Assembly: GCA_026874595.1 (NCBI GenBank)
Contig: CM049306.1
Span: 81,866,142 to 81,930,141 of the forward strand
From: Sipunculus nudus
Lineage: Eukaryota > Annelida > Sipuncula > Golfingiida > Sipunculidae
DNA: 64,000 nucleotides
Reading direction: 5' to 3'
A model generated the notes under the pieces. That model saw nothing but the letters and a program-made list of their open reading frames with translations. It ran no database searches and was not told the origin of the DNA. Made by a program: the position numbers and the translations under genes. Shown piece by piece: positions 34,115-47,495 of this stretch (the stretch's first letter is position 1; every line of letters begins with the position of its first letter).

Positions 34115-35517
34115 AGATGCCAGTTTTATCTAACCCTCTACATGCAATATCCTACATCCCTTCTTACTGAAAGTTCATAATTAAGAATAACTTGTCTCGT
34201 TGACAGAATCATCTCTTTATAGTTCTCCTTTATAGGCACTAACAAACCAGTTTCAAACCATTTTGAGCCATGCATTAATAGCAAACAGTTCCGAAGCAGC
34301 TTCATGTGTTAAGGCCTACATATCAAGCAATCTTTAGCTCACTACCTTACCCTTGGAATGGAAAAAGACACTTTTTCTGCTAAGTGTGAAACCTGTGATT
34401 ATGAAATACTCATATTTCTGTTCCATATGTGACAGCTACAGAAAAGTAAAGGCACTGACAAAACATTTTACAAAATTAATCATACTATAATCCAATCAAC
34501 ACCTGTCACAAGATCCTTAACCATGTTACTGAACAGTTGCTGCAGTAAACAATTACTTCCTCAGATGTTTATTTAACTCAAATGCTATATGGGTCATTGT
34601 AAGATTTCTTCTTCTAAATTACTGATGGGGTGCCTAATTCATTCCTAGAAAGGTAATCTAAAACTTTGAAGGGCATACTTGGTTGGAACAGCTAGACTAT
34701 AGTTTAAGCTTACAAAGAATGATACCAGTAATTCAGACGGATATTTGCTCTGGCAGTGGGATCAGATTTAGTAATTACACAAACCCTGGATGTTTTTTCA
34801 CATGGTGGCCCTGGACAGTTCATCTATAGCTTGCACTGTTCTATTGGAACCAGACAGGAGGCAAGAACCACATCAGTCACTCTGATAATGTCATTCCTAA
34901 ATACCTACTTACCAGGCCCTGACCACATCATAGTGATGCCTAAACTGTCATATTCTGACCAGATAATTAACCACTCGATGTTCATACCACAAATATGACC
35001 AAGCTCACGTTTACCATTATATTAGAAGTTCACTCTTGTTTTAAGTTACTTTTGTCTAGGTTATCTGATTATATTCTTAACACTTTAAACAGAGACTGAC
35101 ACTGTAATTTTGAAGTGAAGAAGTGCTGAGATAATAAATACACATGTAAATTTAACTTTGAGTTGTAGTGTTCAAGCAGTGATGTGCACACATTTCATAA
35201 CAAGAATCTGTTGCATAAACAATTTAAGCTGTGTACAGGTTTAAATACCATTGTTACAATGTCTTCATTGTTACTACAGTGACACACACATGCCTTATAA
35301 CTTAGTCCAAAATATTACTGTAATCACTTAACTGCAAAAGACTTGAGAATTCTTCTGATCCAAAAATGTTTTTACTTTGGGTCATTTGATGTTAATGAGA
35401 TTGTTGGGCAGAAAGAATTGTATATTATATAAGAGGAAACCAATAACATGCCAATCAGAGCATTTAAGAACTGAACTGAATAACTAAGGTAAAAGAACTG
35501 AGTCACAAGGTGTTTAA
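34115..35517 (-). other. Upstream region, no feature recognised
   Basis: Ordinary AT-rich sequence without splice-bounded frames or clear repeat ends. Confidence 0.4.
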
Positions 35518-35922
35518 AGGAGCCCAATCACATATAAAGCATGTTAAATTAACACGAAAAATAGCGTGTTCTCTGTAAAATTATTTGGTACCAGCCAAAA
35601 TTTTTTCCCTGATACAGTTGGCCAACTCCTGTACAGGAGTGTTAAAAACAGTGGACCGGGCACAATCCTAGGTGTCAACATAAACACAGCACATCAGACT
35701 GTGTGCACTGCCTTGGCCAAAACATGTCAATAAGGAGATGTTTGTAAATAGACACACGTTGACTGTATTTACAAACATGCAAATCCATTACAAGGTGTTA
35801 AACAGCTCAAAGAGAGGTATTGAGACCATGTGCTAGATAGTTTTGCTCTGAATTTTGTATAAAGCAAACATGAACTGATAGTGTGAAAGAATAAGTATAA
35901 TATTGCTCCTGATTATGTCCCT
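35518..35922 (+). mobile_element. TTAA-type non-autonomous element, copy 1 (about 405 bp)
   Basis: It is flanked by TTAA at 35514-35517 and 35923-35926, with ends AGGAGCCCAATC and, reverse-complemented, AGGGACATAATC. Internal phrases AACTGATAGTGTGAAAGAAT, TACAAGGTGTTAAACAGC and AGTGGACCGGGCAC recur in reverse order and on the opposite strand at 47496-47954. TTAA duplication and AGGGACA-type ends suggest piggyBac- or Kolobok-class mobilisation. No transposase is encoded. Confidence 0.75.
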
Positions 35923-35926
35923 TTAA

Positions 35927-38900
35927 CCTGATACCATCATCACTGAAGTTCAGTGATCAGGAGTGTGAACAAATTCATACCACATACTGACTGGCTGCTG
36001 ATCTCATTAATACAAGCATTCCATTTGATAACTCATCTGTGAAATTTGATATAAATTTACAGAGACCAAGTTTCCCTCCATTTTGTCTGATCTCGGAATT
36101 CACCATCCCAGTCAGGACACAGAATCATGAAAGTAGGAAGTAGAATGCTAAGCACTACACAGGCTGCCCCAGAGGCTGGCCAAATAATTTCACAGCCCAG
36201 GAGCCATACTGGCAATTTAATCCCCTAAGCACATGTTATAATCTCCCATCTTATTATGGCCCGAGGCCGGGAGAAGTGGCTTAATTAATTGTTTGCAGGA
36301 GACTTCAGGACACTGCTTGTGTGCACAGTGTTAGTAGTTGTTTCTGTGGTCATTCTAAATTACTGTTATCAGTTCATTCTCTCTAAGCACATACAGCAAG
36401 TAGGATTTAAGAGAGCAAATAAATTTTTTATTACACTTGAAAATGCATTTCTTGTATAACTGTTCAAGGGATAAGTGAAATCAGGTCAGTTTCCAATTTA
36501 GCAGTAATAGTTGTACAATTCATCCCCCTTGCTGCAAAATAATTAAATTACACTGGACAAAATGAAACGACAAGTAAATTTAAACTGTACTGCTTTTCGT
36601 TAGCAGTGTATAATATATTTTCAGACATAATAATAAAAGAGCATGGAATTCTTATTAAATATGAATATTTTTACTCCAAGGGTTAAAACCTTTTAATTAA
36701 TTTTTTTTTTAAAATACATATTAAATATTAAGATTAAGATAATAATGGAGAATACTACACAGTACAAAATATTATTTTACAGAACCATGTCTGTGCATCT
36801 ACACATCACCACTGAATTATTGGAAATACCCAATGCATTAATTAAAGATTATTGAACCTCTTGAATGATTTGGTACCAGGTTAAGCCAATGCCCAGGCTG
36901 ACACTGACTCCCTGCTGTTCTTACTACACTAACCACACAGCCTCAGGGCTCTGCACACATCTCTGCATCTGTTACTGTTCTCAGCAAACCAACCCAGCCT
37001 GCCAGCTGTACAGTCAGAGAGATCAGCAGAAAATAAGCCCTGACACAGACCATGACAACATAGAATAAACACTGACAACTGTAATATAGGATGCTACGGC
37101 CACAATGACCATCGACATAGCAAAAAGTTATAGTCAATGTGAATGGAAAACACACAAAATGGGCAAATACTGTGAGAGAAGATTATTATACAAGTATGAA
37201 ATATCAATACTGTCTCAATAGTCCTTGTGCAAAAACATGAAGTTAAGCAGTGAATCTGATGAAGTCAAAGTACATTAAACATGTTTTTTAATATAGCATA
37301 ACAATAAAAATGTACGTTAGCTGTATCTGAAAATCAAGACAGGTTCAAGGTTAAACTTAAAGGTTCTAATCATGGTCTTCCCTTCCCTGAGTCATTCAGT
37401 AAAAAAAAAACAAGAAAATACAACTTATGTGACACTGGATTTACTAATCGTAATTACTCTTTATGTTTTGAAGAAAGATGATGTCCAAAAATGTGCATTA
37501 AGTGAAACTGACATTGTTTTGATTATTAACAAGTTCTGAATCTTCTCCTGGGTGTCAAGTACAGTGATTTCCCAGGGTCCTTTGTGACAGTAACAAAAAA
37601 TGAAAATGGGTACACACATTCAACATATGTACAAAATTATAGATTAAGCCCCTGCATATGTTTTTGAGGTCCCTCTCTATGTACAATGTTATGAATGTGT
37701 CTCATGTATGCCTGGTAATAGGCATCACCCTGCTGCATATGACAGAATTTAGCTAATTATACATGTACAGATATTCTGAATGAGCAAGTTCCCAGTAAAT
37801 CTGAAATTCTGTGACTGACTGTATATAATAGATGCAATAGAATCAATGTCAATAACCTTTAATGTCACCAAATTAATTCCTGCTGACTATGTGAAATAAA
37901 TCTATTGGATGAAAATGGCATGTGATGCCAGCGTTATGATAGATCCTATTACAGCAGTGCATGCTAAAGAGTCAGGTTAATTTACCTATGTTTAATTAAC
38001 ATCATAGTGTTCAACTGTTAAGAGTTCACCTGGGACTACCAATTCCGTAAGTACAGTGCTTACCTCTCATCAAACAACACAACTTCTGTGATGTTATCCT
38101 GGAGTACCCCCTCACCACTTGATGTTCACCTGTACAGATGAAGGTGAGAGGGAGCGTACTCTTGGCACGGATATCGACACTCGGTAGCAGATTTAATCAA
38201 ATACAGCATGCCGTTACCTATGTACATTTTGCATGGTTTGTGGCTCAGCTCCTACAGTGTGTTAGTACTGCCAGTATCCAAGGTACTCTCACACCTGTAG
38301 CCAGAGCCGAACTGATCAGAATCACAGCTCCATGATGCTGCACATATTATCACCCCCTCCCTCCCCAGGTACCCCATATGTTAACCTCTTCTCCTTTGAT
38401 AGCCTCCACACAGAAGCACTGGCTACCTGAGCATGACAGCCGTGAAAATAACTGTTCTGGTCACCTGGAGATTAATCATCTCACCACCTGCATAAACCTA
38501 CCCGATTTCCTCCGTAAACATCACAGTCCCAGGTACATATCCCTAAATAAGCTTAAAAAGACTGATGGTGCCAAACTATGATGCTTCCCATTTCACGAAA
38601 TGTATATATATTAAACTAATGTGAAACAGGTAGCCACAGCTCATGCATGCATTATGTGCTGGTACATGCATGAGGGGACTGACCAGTTTCATTAGCATAT
38701 TTACTCACTCATGCCGAACACTATGAGGAGACCACAAACAGGTCAAGCGTGCCATTATATTCATGGGACAAAGGGTCTGTAAGCATTCATACATAAGAAC
38801 TCTCCCAGCTGATTACATCTATGAAGGTCCATATGTTTAGTACCCTGAGGGTACAGCACATTGACTTTAAAGACATTCCTCTTGCACAATATGGCATATT

Positions 38901-41594
38901 ATATGCTGGGTATGTATCAGTTCGCATTTTATACATATGGTCAGTGATATGAACAGCACAAACTAATAAAGATTTGTGAAATAATTACTAGAATACTGTG
39001 GGGTCTGGGCAACTATTTTTGTAAGAAGGTGTAGCTGATTGCAAGTTAGTGCAAAAGTTGATATTAATTCCCTGTAGGCTACATATGTTTTAACAACATT
39101 CTTATTAACACTATAGGATAAAACTAAGTTCCTTTTGTAACATTTGAAATGAAAACAAATCATTCACAGACATATTTGTCGTTTGAATGAATAAATGATG
39201 TGAAACTAATGAACCATCAAACCTATCCCATCCCACTGCATTGCCCTATCAGTTTGTACCAAAGAGACAGAAATACAATGATAAAGTCAGCGTCTGTTTG
39301 CTGCTATTTGACAAAACAGCTTTACACTGGAACTGGTGCTCAGCACAGGAAGCCACAGAAAATGAGCTACTGACTACCCAAGCAAACTGAACGCATGTAG
39401 CTTACATTCCTTCAAATTAAATAACTATTTCTTAAATTAAAATCATCCAACTGTCCCAACATCAGATACTGTGATACCTCTCCTCATGGGCACCACTGTA
39501 TCACAGACACTTGAAGCAGCCAATGAGTAGACTTCACTTAGAGGCCGGTGACCTCTCTTATACAGACACCTCTGTATTATAGGTAGAAATGGTCGTGTAA
39601 GTATCTGTCATTGTGAACTCTGTAGACATTTTGTAATTTTTTTTAAATCAGGAAACCTCTTCACCCTAAAAAGCCTGGTCCATTCATATCAGAATATGAT
39701 GTTCTGAAAGATTATTGAGAAATGTAAATATAATGAGATCTCATAAGCCCATACATCAAAAAGATCAATTATTCCAAATTTTATTTTTCATCAAAATATG
39801 AAAACAATGGGATTTCTGATTAGATTCTGTGTCAGCTAATTCTTGCTTTCCCTGAAAAAGTCGAATTATCTGAATGTATTCTTTGACCCCTGAGCTGTTC
39901 AGATTTATAACTAAGGCACAACATGTATTGACTTGCATATGACTTTGGACCAGCAGGATCATGTGGCTGCTACATACTGGGATTGCCTGACTGTCTGGAG
40001 CCCCACAGTCCAGCCAGTTTGTGCTGTATCCTATGTCTTGGTGAGAATATTAATAAGTACAGCTGGTCAGACGCTGGCTAATGCTGCAGCAACGCAGCCT
40101 AGCTGCATCCCAAGAGCTGAGATGCTATCTTCTAAATTACTGTCCCTGTCACAATGAAGTATGATGGTCATCAAGTAATGCTAACTCAATATCCTGCTGA
40201 GGCTGAACTTAGGACAAGTACAACATGCATAGATCAATGTAAAACCAGGATGAGATGCACTGAGTGATGAAGCACAGCCTTGATGGTAAAACTGAGTCAA
40301 CGCTTTCCCTTTTAATCTTAAATTGCAAGGGGAAATATAAGTAAATTTTGAAGGATGGTATGTGACAAAAAACATGTGCATATGATAAGTTATGCAAATC
40401 ATAAATTAGATATATATATATATATACACGTCTTCCCATGTATGGATACATTTTTGTGTGGTTCATGACCAAACTAGAATAAAACAGAAAAACATAAAAA
40501 ATGTAAAATTTATACCATATCTGCTCATAATAAACACTGTCAGCCCAAATAATGACTCTTTTGAGGTATATGTAATATTAAACGTGTTGGACATTTATAG
40601 CTTTCCCACTATACACATGAAAAATATTTAATACATTTAAGGAGTTGTAAGGACAATAACTCCCAGCTGAATCATGGAGACATTAGAAAAATATGATGGC
40701 CATGACAAGGCTCAAACACATGAAGTTTCAGGACATTTCCTGGACATTTTCAGGACCTTTTTGCTATTTCCCAAGACAAAATAATTTTAATAGCATGATA
40801 CAGTTGAATGAATATGCAATAAAGGTCACACAGAGTTCATGGATAGGTCAATTAGGTTTTCATTAAACGTTTGGGTCAGTCTAAAAATATGCATGATTAT
40901 AAACATTTTTAATAATGGCATACATAACAACATACAAACACTTTTGATTCACTGGATGTGACCCAATTAATATATTCAAATCTGATCTAACCAGTTTTCC
41001 AGGGCTCTTTCACAGGGGACACATGCTCAATAACAATAAAATATTTTCAGCAGGACACCCAGAAATTCAAAGACATATATTAACCCAGCTTGGTATGCTA
41101 ACTGTCACTGCTAAAGCTGAGATTATAGATCAGTATATTGACAGTTCCTCCTCGTTTTACTGCAAGAAACATGTTTTACTTCTGCTTCAGTTCTTTTGAA
41201 TGAAAATGGTATTATTGACCAGGCTAAAGGTATAATCTATTAACAGTAGATCTGAATCATAAATGTCTGAGAACTCCTGTATGATTTCCATATACACAAC
41301 AAGCTATTTTTTCTACCTTTCTGAAATTTGTATAACAGTACTACACACTGACAAGCTTCAATATTATGACCATCACTACTGTGTGGTAAATCACATTTTC
41401 TACATGTCTATAGAGGAAAGAATCTGTCAGGGTTTGATCGGGACACAGAAATATGACACAAAGGTAATCCAAGGATAATTCAAACATGTGCATCTATCTG
41501 TAGAGAGAGTTCTGCCTTGATTGGACCTGTAGTGGCAGAGAAAAGGGCAGAATCACACATGGGCAAAGGTGGCATATTTTAGTAGGATACTTAC
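35927..41594 (-). other. Upstream region with a weak exon-like block
   Basis: Mostly ordinary sequence. On the minus strand 38055-38123 has acceptor CTGTACAG and donor GAGAG|GTAAGC, but phase 0 has a stop right at the donor, so at best it is an untranslated exon. AC-rich short frames at 36865-37155 have no support. Confidence 0.35.
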
Positions 41595-41687
41595 TATTAC
41601 TGAGTCTTCTTCTGAGTGAAGACAAGCATCAAAGGCCTGTATCCAACAAGCCATGTTGGTCAACATACCCCCAGTGTCCCCCTCCAT
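41595..41687 (-). CDS. Candidate alternative first coding exon of FRMD4 (MEGDTGG...)
   Basis: A minus-strand frame from ATG at 41687 gives 31 codons, MEGDTGGMLTNMACWI then QAFDACLHSEEDSVI, ending at ATA|GTAAGTATCC in phase 0. Two further in-frame ATGs lie at 41666 and 41654. An in-frame TAA lies a few codons upstream, consistent with a first coding exon. Spliced to 28474-28539 it would place an acidic, cysteine-containing leader before MAEGRK. I do not recognise the leader in any family. Confidence 0.35.
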
Positions 41688-41689
41688 CA

Positions 41690-43236
41690 AAACTGTACAC
41701 TCACTGATTTATCAACTCGAGATAGGTTCCATCTCCAGCACATATGGTGTAGGTGATCTTCTCAACTATTTTCATCACATACTGAATCCTTCCTTTTTTT
41801 CCATCTTATATATATGACATAAGACCATAACAAGTTCCATACTCAAGTTGAGGAAATCAAAATACACAGTAGTATTAGATATCCTTGGTACTGAAATCAG
41901 TGTCCAAGAAATTATCTAAATATGATACTTGCATCAGCAGGCACACAAATAGTCAGTAAAAATCATCATGGATATTCATATACTGATATACACAGGTGTA
42001 ACTGACCTCTTTGCTCTTCTCAAATGATTGGTATAATACTATTAGAGCAAAAAATCCAAAGCCGACTAATATTTCATCTTCTTGCAGTTATCCCAACAAC
42101 AGACAGGCCAGTGTGTCCTCATATACATTTAAAATACCTAACTCATCCACATAAACTGGCTAATAAAGATAAACTAACCAGCCCATGGATAAATTAGTTA
42201 ATATAAATTTTGTTAAACAGACAGCAGTTTCCTTGTTCTAATTATTGAAGTAATCCTGTTGCTTGTTATCTAACTTCCTTTCTCCTTGTCATTATTAAAC
42301 CTTCACAGCTGGCAGTAATCATGTTAATTACCAGCTGATTGTTCAGTTTGTTTTGGTGCTGCATGAATCAGTTCCTGGTGCCAGAAAAACAACTTCTGTG
42401 CCAGTTATACAGACTTTAGGCATGTTTCCATTTTTATTACTCTATTTCCACCAAGAGTCTTTATTCATATAGTTTTCAACACATCTGGAAGGAGGTTTCT
42501 TGAGTGTTGAAACCACTCTTATTCCTGATACCCAGATGGTCGTTATATTGATATAAAAGATGCATTGTTCATACCGTCCTATTTGTCTGAATGAAGAGTC
42601 TGGTATCATCATTTTACCTTAAAGTCAACTGGTGTATCTAACATCTTAACCTCAGATCCAGGAGCTTGTGATGCTCTGTCACCATGGAAACAAACTGATA
42701 ATGGTGCACTCATTTGAGCACTGATGAAGCATATGTCCATGCCTTTACTATGGGAATGTATAAGTTTTCCTCAAATCAAGAACATTTGTACCATGCTACC
42801 TCTTTTATAATCTATATTTTTGTGACATGCCTATTATCCCTGTATGTTTCATTCATCTGCTAATGTTTACCAACCCAACTCCTTCAAACTGAATTACTGT
42901 ACCTATTTATACTGGTGTTTGCATTCTTGCAAAGTCCTGTATTTGATCTCAAACTAACATCCTGTCTAGTTAAAAAGCATTTATCTGAATTTCATCTCTT
43001 TGTCATTTTGTTTATTTTCTAATTCCATAATCTTAATATTTCCTATTTCAATTGTCTTTGATTTCCACATAAATCATATAATTGCAGCAACATTTTAGTA
43101 TCCTGTTAATCTTATCACAAACACATGAAATCCTGCCGCCTCTTAGTAATTATCCTACAGGTGTTAGGCTTACTAAAAGAATTTTTATTTTACAGATCAG
43201 AAGCCAATTATATCTTTATGTGTGTCACACTAGTTT
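41690..43236 (-). other. Upstream region, no feature recognised
   Basis: AT-rich sequence with no splice-bounded frame and no clear repeat ends. Confidence 0.4.
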
Positions 43237-43690
43237 TTTGTTATCCTGTTACTAAGCATGTTATGCTTTTGCCATGCTCATTTTCCTGTTTTCCTGTTTT
43301 ATCCTTGTATCACCTTTGTGATAATATCTATAAGACAGCTATTATTGTGTCATGTTAATTATGTCCATAGACCCATTATTCTTGTGTCATGTTCATAATG
43401 TGTCCTCAAGCCTGTTATTCTCATGTATTTCTTATTATAATACCCTTAACCCTGTTATCCTTGTGTCAAACTTGTGTCATTTGTGATAATATCCTTACCC
43501 CTGCTTTTCATGTCACATTTGCGGTATTCATTTTATACCTGTTATCCTTGTAGTGTCACACTTTTATCTTGCTTGGAAGCCTCTTATCCTGATATCACAA
43601 TTATTATCGTAGACCAATAAACCTGTTATCCTAGTGTCACAATTATTGTTATCCTTTTGTCCACATATCTCTTATCCTCATCTTTTATTG
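43237..43690. repeat. Degenerate tandem repeat, period about 50-60 bp
   Basis: The phrase CTGTTATCCTTGTGTCA, with variants such as CCTCTTATCCTGATATCACA and CCTGTTATCCTAGTGTCACA, recurs about eight times between 43237 and 43690 at irregular spacing. It is an old, diverged tandem array. Confidence 0.7.
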
Positions 43691-43734
43691 ATGATGTATC
43701 ATCCTATTTACTTCTTGTCAGTGTTAGAAAAGGA

Positions 43735-43975
43735 TAAAGTAGAGCTCTGCATCCCCATGCTGCTGCTGGTGAACAGGTGGGCTCCAGAGGCTGTGTTTGC
43801 ACCTGCCATCAGGCTCTTCCAGGAGGGCTGGTCATGGCTGCCTGCTCTGTGTAACAGCACAGCTGAAAGATCTCAGATAGATGCCAGTACCAGGCCTGCC
43901 CTGGACCCCTACTCAATGTCCCCATCTGCTGGTCATTGCAGCCCTGGTAATGACTGTGCCTGGAGATGACTTTGT
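43735..43975. other. GC-richer block of unknown nature
   Basis: This stretch is clearly less AT-rich than its surroundings and is open in one plus-strand frame (part of 43634-43969, with WAPEAVFAPAIRLFQEGW). I see no splice pair that would make it an exon and recognise no family. It also contains CCCATCTGCTGGTCATTG, a weak CTCF-like sequence on the minus strand. Confidence 0.35.
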
Positions 43976-44606
43976 GCTGACCTCTTTGAGTAAGACCACC
44001 TCTCAGGTGGAGCTCGTCACATCAGTGGAGAAGCCAAAACACTACCTAAACATCACATGGCTTTGTTTCTTCAGACATGTTTTCTCTATTTAGCAAATTA
44101 CAACTTCACAGAAAGAGTTTTGACGCAAATGATACAGGCTTACTATGACAGATATTCCTTCTGTACAATCGTAAAACCATTCGTCTTGCAGATTTGGTGC
44201 TCTGACATGATGTTAAGCTAGAAGTTCATTTTTTTCATCAGACTTCCTGGTGATTCATCTGGAGTATAAATAGTCATATGAAGGATTGAGTAGACCAATA
44301 TGATGCTGATAACCAGTCTACAGTGAGCTCACAGCCATAACAGGGTGTGGTAACCCAGGGTACAGCAGAGTAGTTGTGATACCAGGTGTGGCTGGCTAGT
44401 TATGCGGATGAGGACCAGTCTATTGCAATCCCGATATTACAGGTCACATGAATATAGTCTCCTCAGGACTAGATGTGTACCTGTATTGCATCTGTACCTG
44501 ATGTTCCTCTCTGGCTCTGTATCAAACAGCATCCCAGTGCTGTATCAGTACTGCAGCAGCCAGCATCAACAGTCCATCCTCACAGTCAGCTGATCAGTAT
44601 TCTTAC

Positions 44607-44783
44607 CTGCCAAAAGCTTCCTACCGTAAAATCTCCACTTAAAACCGCACGTCCGATAAAAACCGCACCCAGACTTTGCCGAAATCCTTGGTGAGACACC
44701 GTGAGGGGCTCAAATACCAAGAACCCCCCTTTAAAACCGCACCAACTCTCGCTACGGAATGATTTGACACAAGACACAATCAA
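44607..44783 (-). CDS. Candidate transposon-derived first exon
   Basis: On the minus strand, ATG at 44783 inside the CpG-rich transposon opens 59 codons (MIVSCVKSFRSESWC ... FTVGSFWQ) that cross the transposon end and stop at CAG|GTAAGAATA in phase 0. It could splice to the shared FRMD4 exon. The frame may also be chance, since the element end and donor are close together. I recognise no domain. Confidence 0.2.
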
Positions 44784-46048
44784 GCTATCCTCTAGAAATC
44801 AACACGCGTAGGTTGAGACACGGCCATTCCTGTCCACTATAAAAATCCTTGGGCATTTGATTTAAACACATCAAACACTTTTTTGCAGGGTCACTCATGC
44901 ATGGAGTTTGGGAAGACGCAAGGGCCGGTGAACCTCTGCGTGTTTATACAGACTTTATATGCCGTGCCGTATTCTTGTTTGCTACTGATTTCCCATTATA
45001 TTTTGGAAAAAAATATTCTGCTGATCAGTTTCAAGTCACTGTATATTTTATTTCTAAAGGTAATATTTTGAAATCTTAATCTATGATGAAAATTCTATTT
45101 TCTTGAATTACTCGGAAGATTCTAATCATTTTCATACCGGTTACTTCGGTATGATCATCGTCACATCATACGTTGACATCGCTCCATGTCAAAGTTTGTT
45201 GATGCGTTTGAAAACATCGCTGGTCAACTTAACTTAATATAAAAAATAACTGAATTTACCTTGTCGAGATATGCACGTATAGGAGGTATAGGAAACATGA
45301 CACGTGAAAACGAGTGATTTTAAAGTAAAATTAAAGTGGCCAGTCGAGGTAAGCAAGTTTTTTTTCCTAAAGCAAGTTTCCGTGGGGGGAGCCATCTTGT
45401 CAAGGCAGCGTTCCCGCAAGGCACACTGGGACGGAATAGGTGGCTGTTCTGTTTACCACCCACCGCGTACAGCCGTTAAAAATATTCTTAGCAGAATACC
45501 GGGGTGTTTCAGCACATGGCGGCACTCAAACTTCGTTTTAAAACGATCGTCCGCCATTGTGTGACTCTTTACGATGTCAGCTTTTTATTCATTTTATGTT
45601 TTAAACAAATAATCGTTGCTAAAAAATGCCGCAAATGGGTTTAATGTAGACATTTATTTCAATTTTGCTTGACCATGCCAAACGAAGTGGGCCGCTATGT
45701 GTTACAGCGGGGGTGTTATAAACGTAGTATTTGGTGACAATTACCAAGATTTTTATAACAAGTTATATATCGCACGAAAGATAATCAGCAATATTTAATT
45801 TACAAACAACAAATAATCGTAAATAATACGTTTACACACGGCTCCCATGCATGCGAGACTGCTGCTATAAGGGCGGCCTTTGAAAGTCGCCATATGATCG
45901 CCCACTCGCGGGCCCAAAACGATGTATGTCAGGAAGATAATCAGGAAACCCTTCTAGTATAAACCGCACAGTGCTTTCAGGAAAAAAACATGATTTAAAG
46001 ATTTTGAATTTCTTGATTAAACCGCGGTTTTAAGTGGAGATTTTACGG
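44624..46048. mobile_element. 1,425-bp pogo/Tigger-like DNA transposon, non-autonomous, CpG-rich
   Basis: Perfect 25-bp terminal inverted repeats (44624-44648 and 46024-46048) begin CCGTAAAATCTCCAC and are flanked by TA on both sides (44622-44623, 46049-46050). AAACCGCA-type subterminal motifs recur near both ends (44642, 44659, 44733, 45962, 46018), like the repeated subterminal motifs of pogo/Tigger elements. The interior has far more CpG than the flanks. The longest frames are 60-86 codons (44897-45079, 45304-45564) and I recognise no transposase or DDE motif. Perfect repeats suggest a fairly recent insertion. Confidence 0.88.
45391..45560. promoter_or_regulatory. Cluster of YY1-like motifs in CpG-rich transposon interior
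   Basis: GCCATCTTG (45391), ACATGGCGG (about 45514) and CCGCCATTGTG (about 45551) all match the YY1 core AANATGGCSG on one strand or the other, within 170 bp of CpG-rich sequence. YY1 sites near CpG-rich starts are common in animal promoters. Whether this element drives transcription is inference. Confidence 0.35.
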
Positions 46049-46050
46049 TA

Positions 46051-46613
46051 GGTGCTGTTTAGATATCTGCTAAAGATGCTGTGTGTTAGCTTCTTAACCA
46101 TTGTTTGAAGAAATACTCCCCTTGTAAAGAAGCAGTAGGAACAAAAGATGCCAACACTGTAGCAAGGGCACACCGAAAGAAGACTGGGTCCATGATTTCT
46201 TAGTCACTTGATTAAAATCTGTTCCACAAATGACTGTTAACCAATATACTGTGGTTTCCTTTTTATTGGCAGGGGTTTTAATTTATTGATATTTGTGAAA
46301 CGGAAATTATCATGAAAATTAAAACTACGTGAATAAGAGGTCCCATCTCTGAGATTAAGTGAAAAGGAAAAAGATTGCTATATTATGTCAAGTCTTTCAA
46401 ATTATCTGCCAATAATGAAGAATTATTTTATTTGTTCCATGTTCCCTTGGATCCCAATCCAATCATTATGATTTTGCCAATCATATTATTTATTAAATAT
46501 AATTAATTCAAATAATGTCCGACATGCTCTGGGTAGATTGTTATGGTGACTTCGCATAATTTAATCCATCCAAATATGAAGCGAACCACAGTTTATAGAA
46601 CAAATGGTATACT

Positions 46614-46656
<43 letters not shown>

Positions 46657-47040
46657 TATATATGTCTGGAGCATAATTAAAGGTTTACACGTAAGCTGAA
46701 GCAAACATCAGAAGACAGATTCAGCACAAGAAAAGTTGGGAAACAGAAAAAATATGGGACATGACGGTCATGACCTGGATCACATCAGACCGACTTCACT
46801 TACTCAACTAAGCTCGTATGGGAATTCAGATTTATTTGTTGTAATTCTTAATTTTACTTTTCCAAGCAAAGGACTATGATGGTCATTTGTTATTACTGTA
46901 AAATATTACATTTGACAGAAGGTAACTACATGGTAAGAATATGTTATGATTAAGAATTCTGATTACAAGGTTTTTAGGCATCTGTTTGGGAAATATTTAA
47001 TATTTAATAGTTATGATATCAGAGCAAATCTCTCCACTTT
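46051..47040. other. Upstream region with (TA)n
   Basis: AT-rich sequence; a TA dinucleotide run with one interruption lies at 46620-46664. No other feature seen. Confidence 0.5.
46620..46664. repeat. (TA)n microsatellite
   Basis: About 22 TA dinucleotides with one interruption (TAAATA). Confidence 0.95.
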
Positions 47041-47125
47041 GTCTTCGAGACTGTAGCAGGGATTAATACAGGGAACTTCCATTGTAAAGTCAAATGTCTT
47101 AACCAGTAGGCTACCTCCTAACTCA
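47041..47125 (-). mobile_element. tRNA-like SINE fragment
   Basis: On the minus strand TAGCCTACTGGTTAAGACAT resembles a tRNA A-box region, followed at tRNA-like distance by a degenerate B-box (TGTATTAATCCCTGC). There is no evidence of a functional tRNA fold. Confidence 0.4.
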
Positions 47126-47495
47126 AACTATTCTTTTTATTCTGTTTTTTGTTACATGTGGAAATATTTTAATGATGCTCCTGTTATTCCTATTTTAGTG
47201 CCTACAATGTAAATATCCCCACAATGCTCTCGCAGTTATCCTAATGATAAACAATTCTTTGCTGCTTGATTTATGGTGTTTAACCATAAATGTTGATTAT
47301 GAATCAGGTTTTAACAGTCTCACTTATCATATTCTCACTTATTTGAAGAAATTTACACTTCCTGCTTAAAATATGATTTCCAAATGACAACAATGAGATA
47401 GCCATATGATAATTCACATTTCCAGGACAACTATCACATCTAATAATTTCAAAGAATATATTAAGAATTAAGGAAGTAAAGTTGTGTTTTTTTAA

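Noticed and set aside
36105-36175. tRNA-like sequence on the minus strand
   Set aside because: An A-box-like TAGTGCTTAGCATTC is present but no acceptable B-box follows.
38055-38123. Acceptor- and donor-bounded block on the minus strand as an FRMD4 coding exon
   Set aside because: In the phase required by the shared exon a stop codon lies at the donor; other phases do not join.
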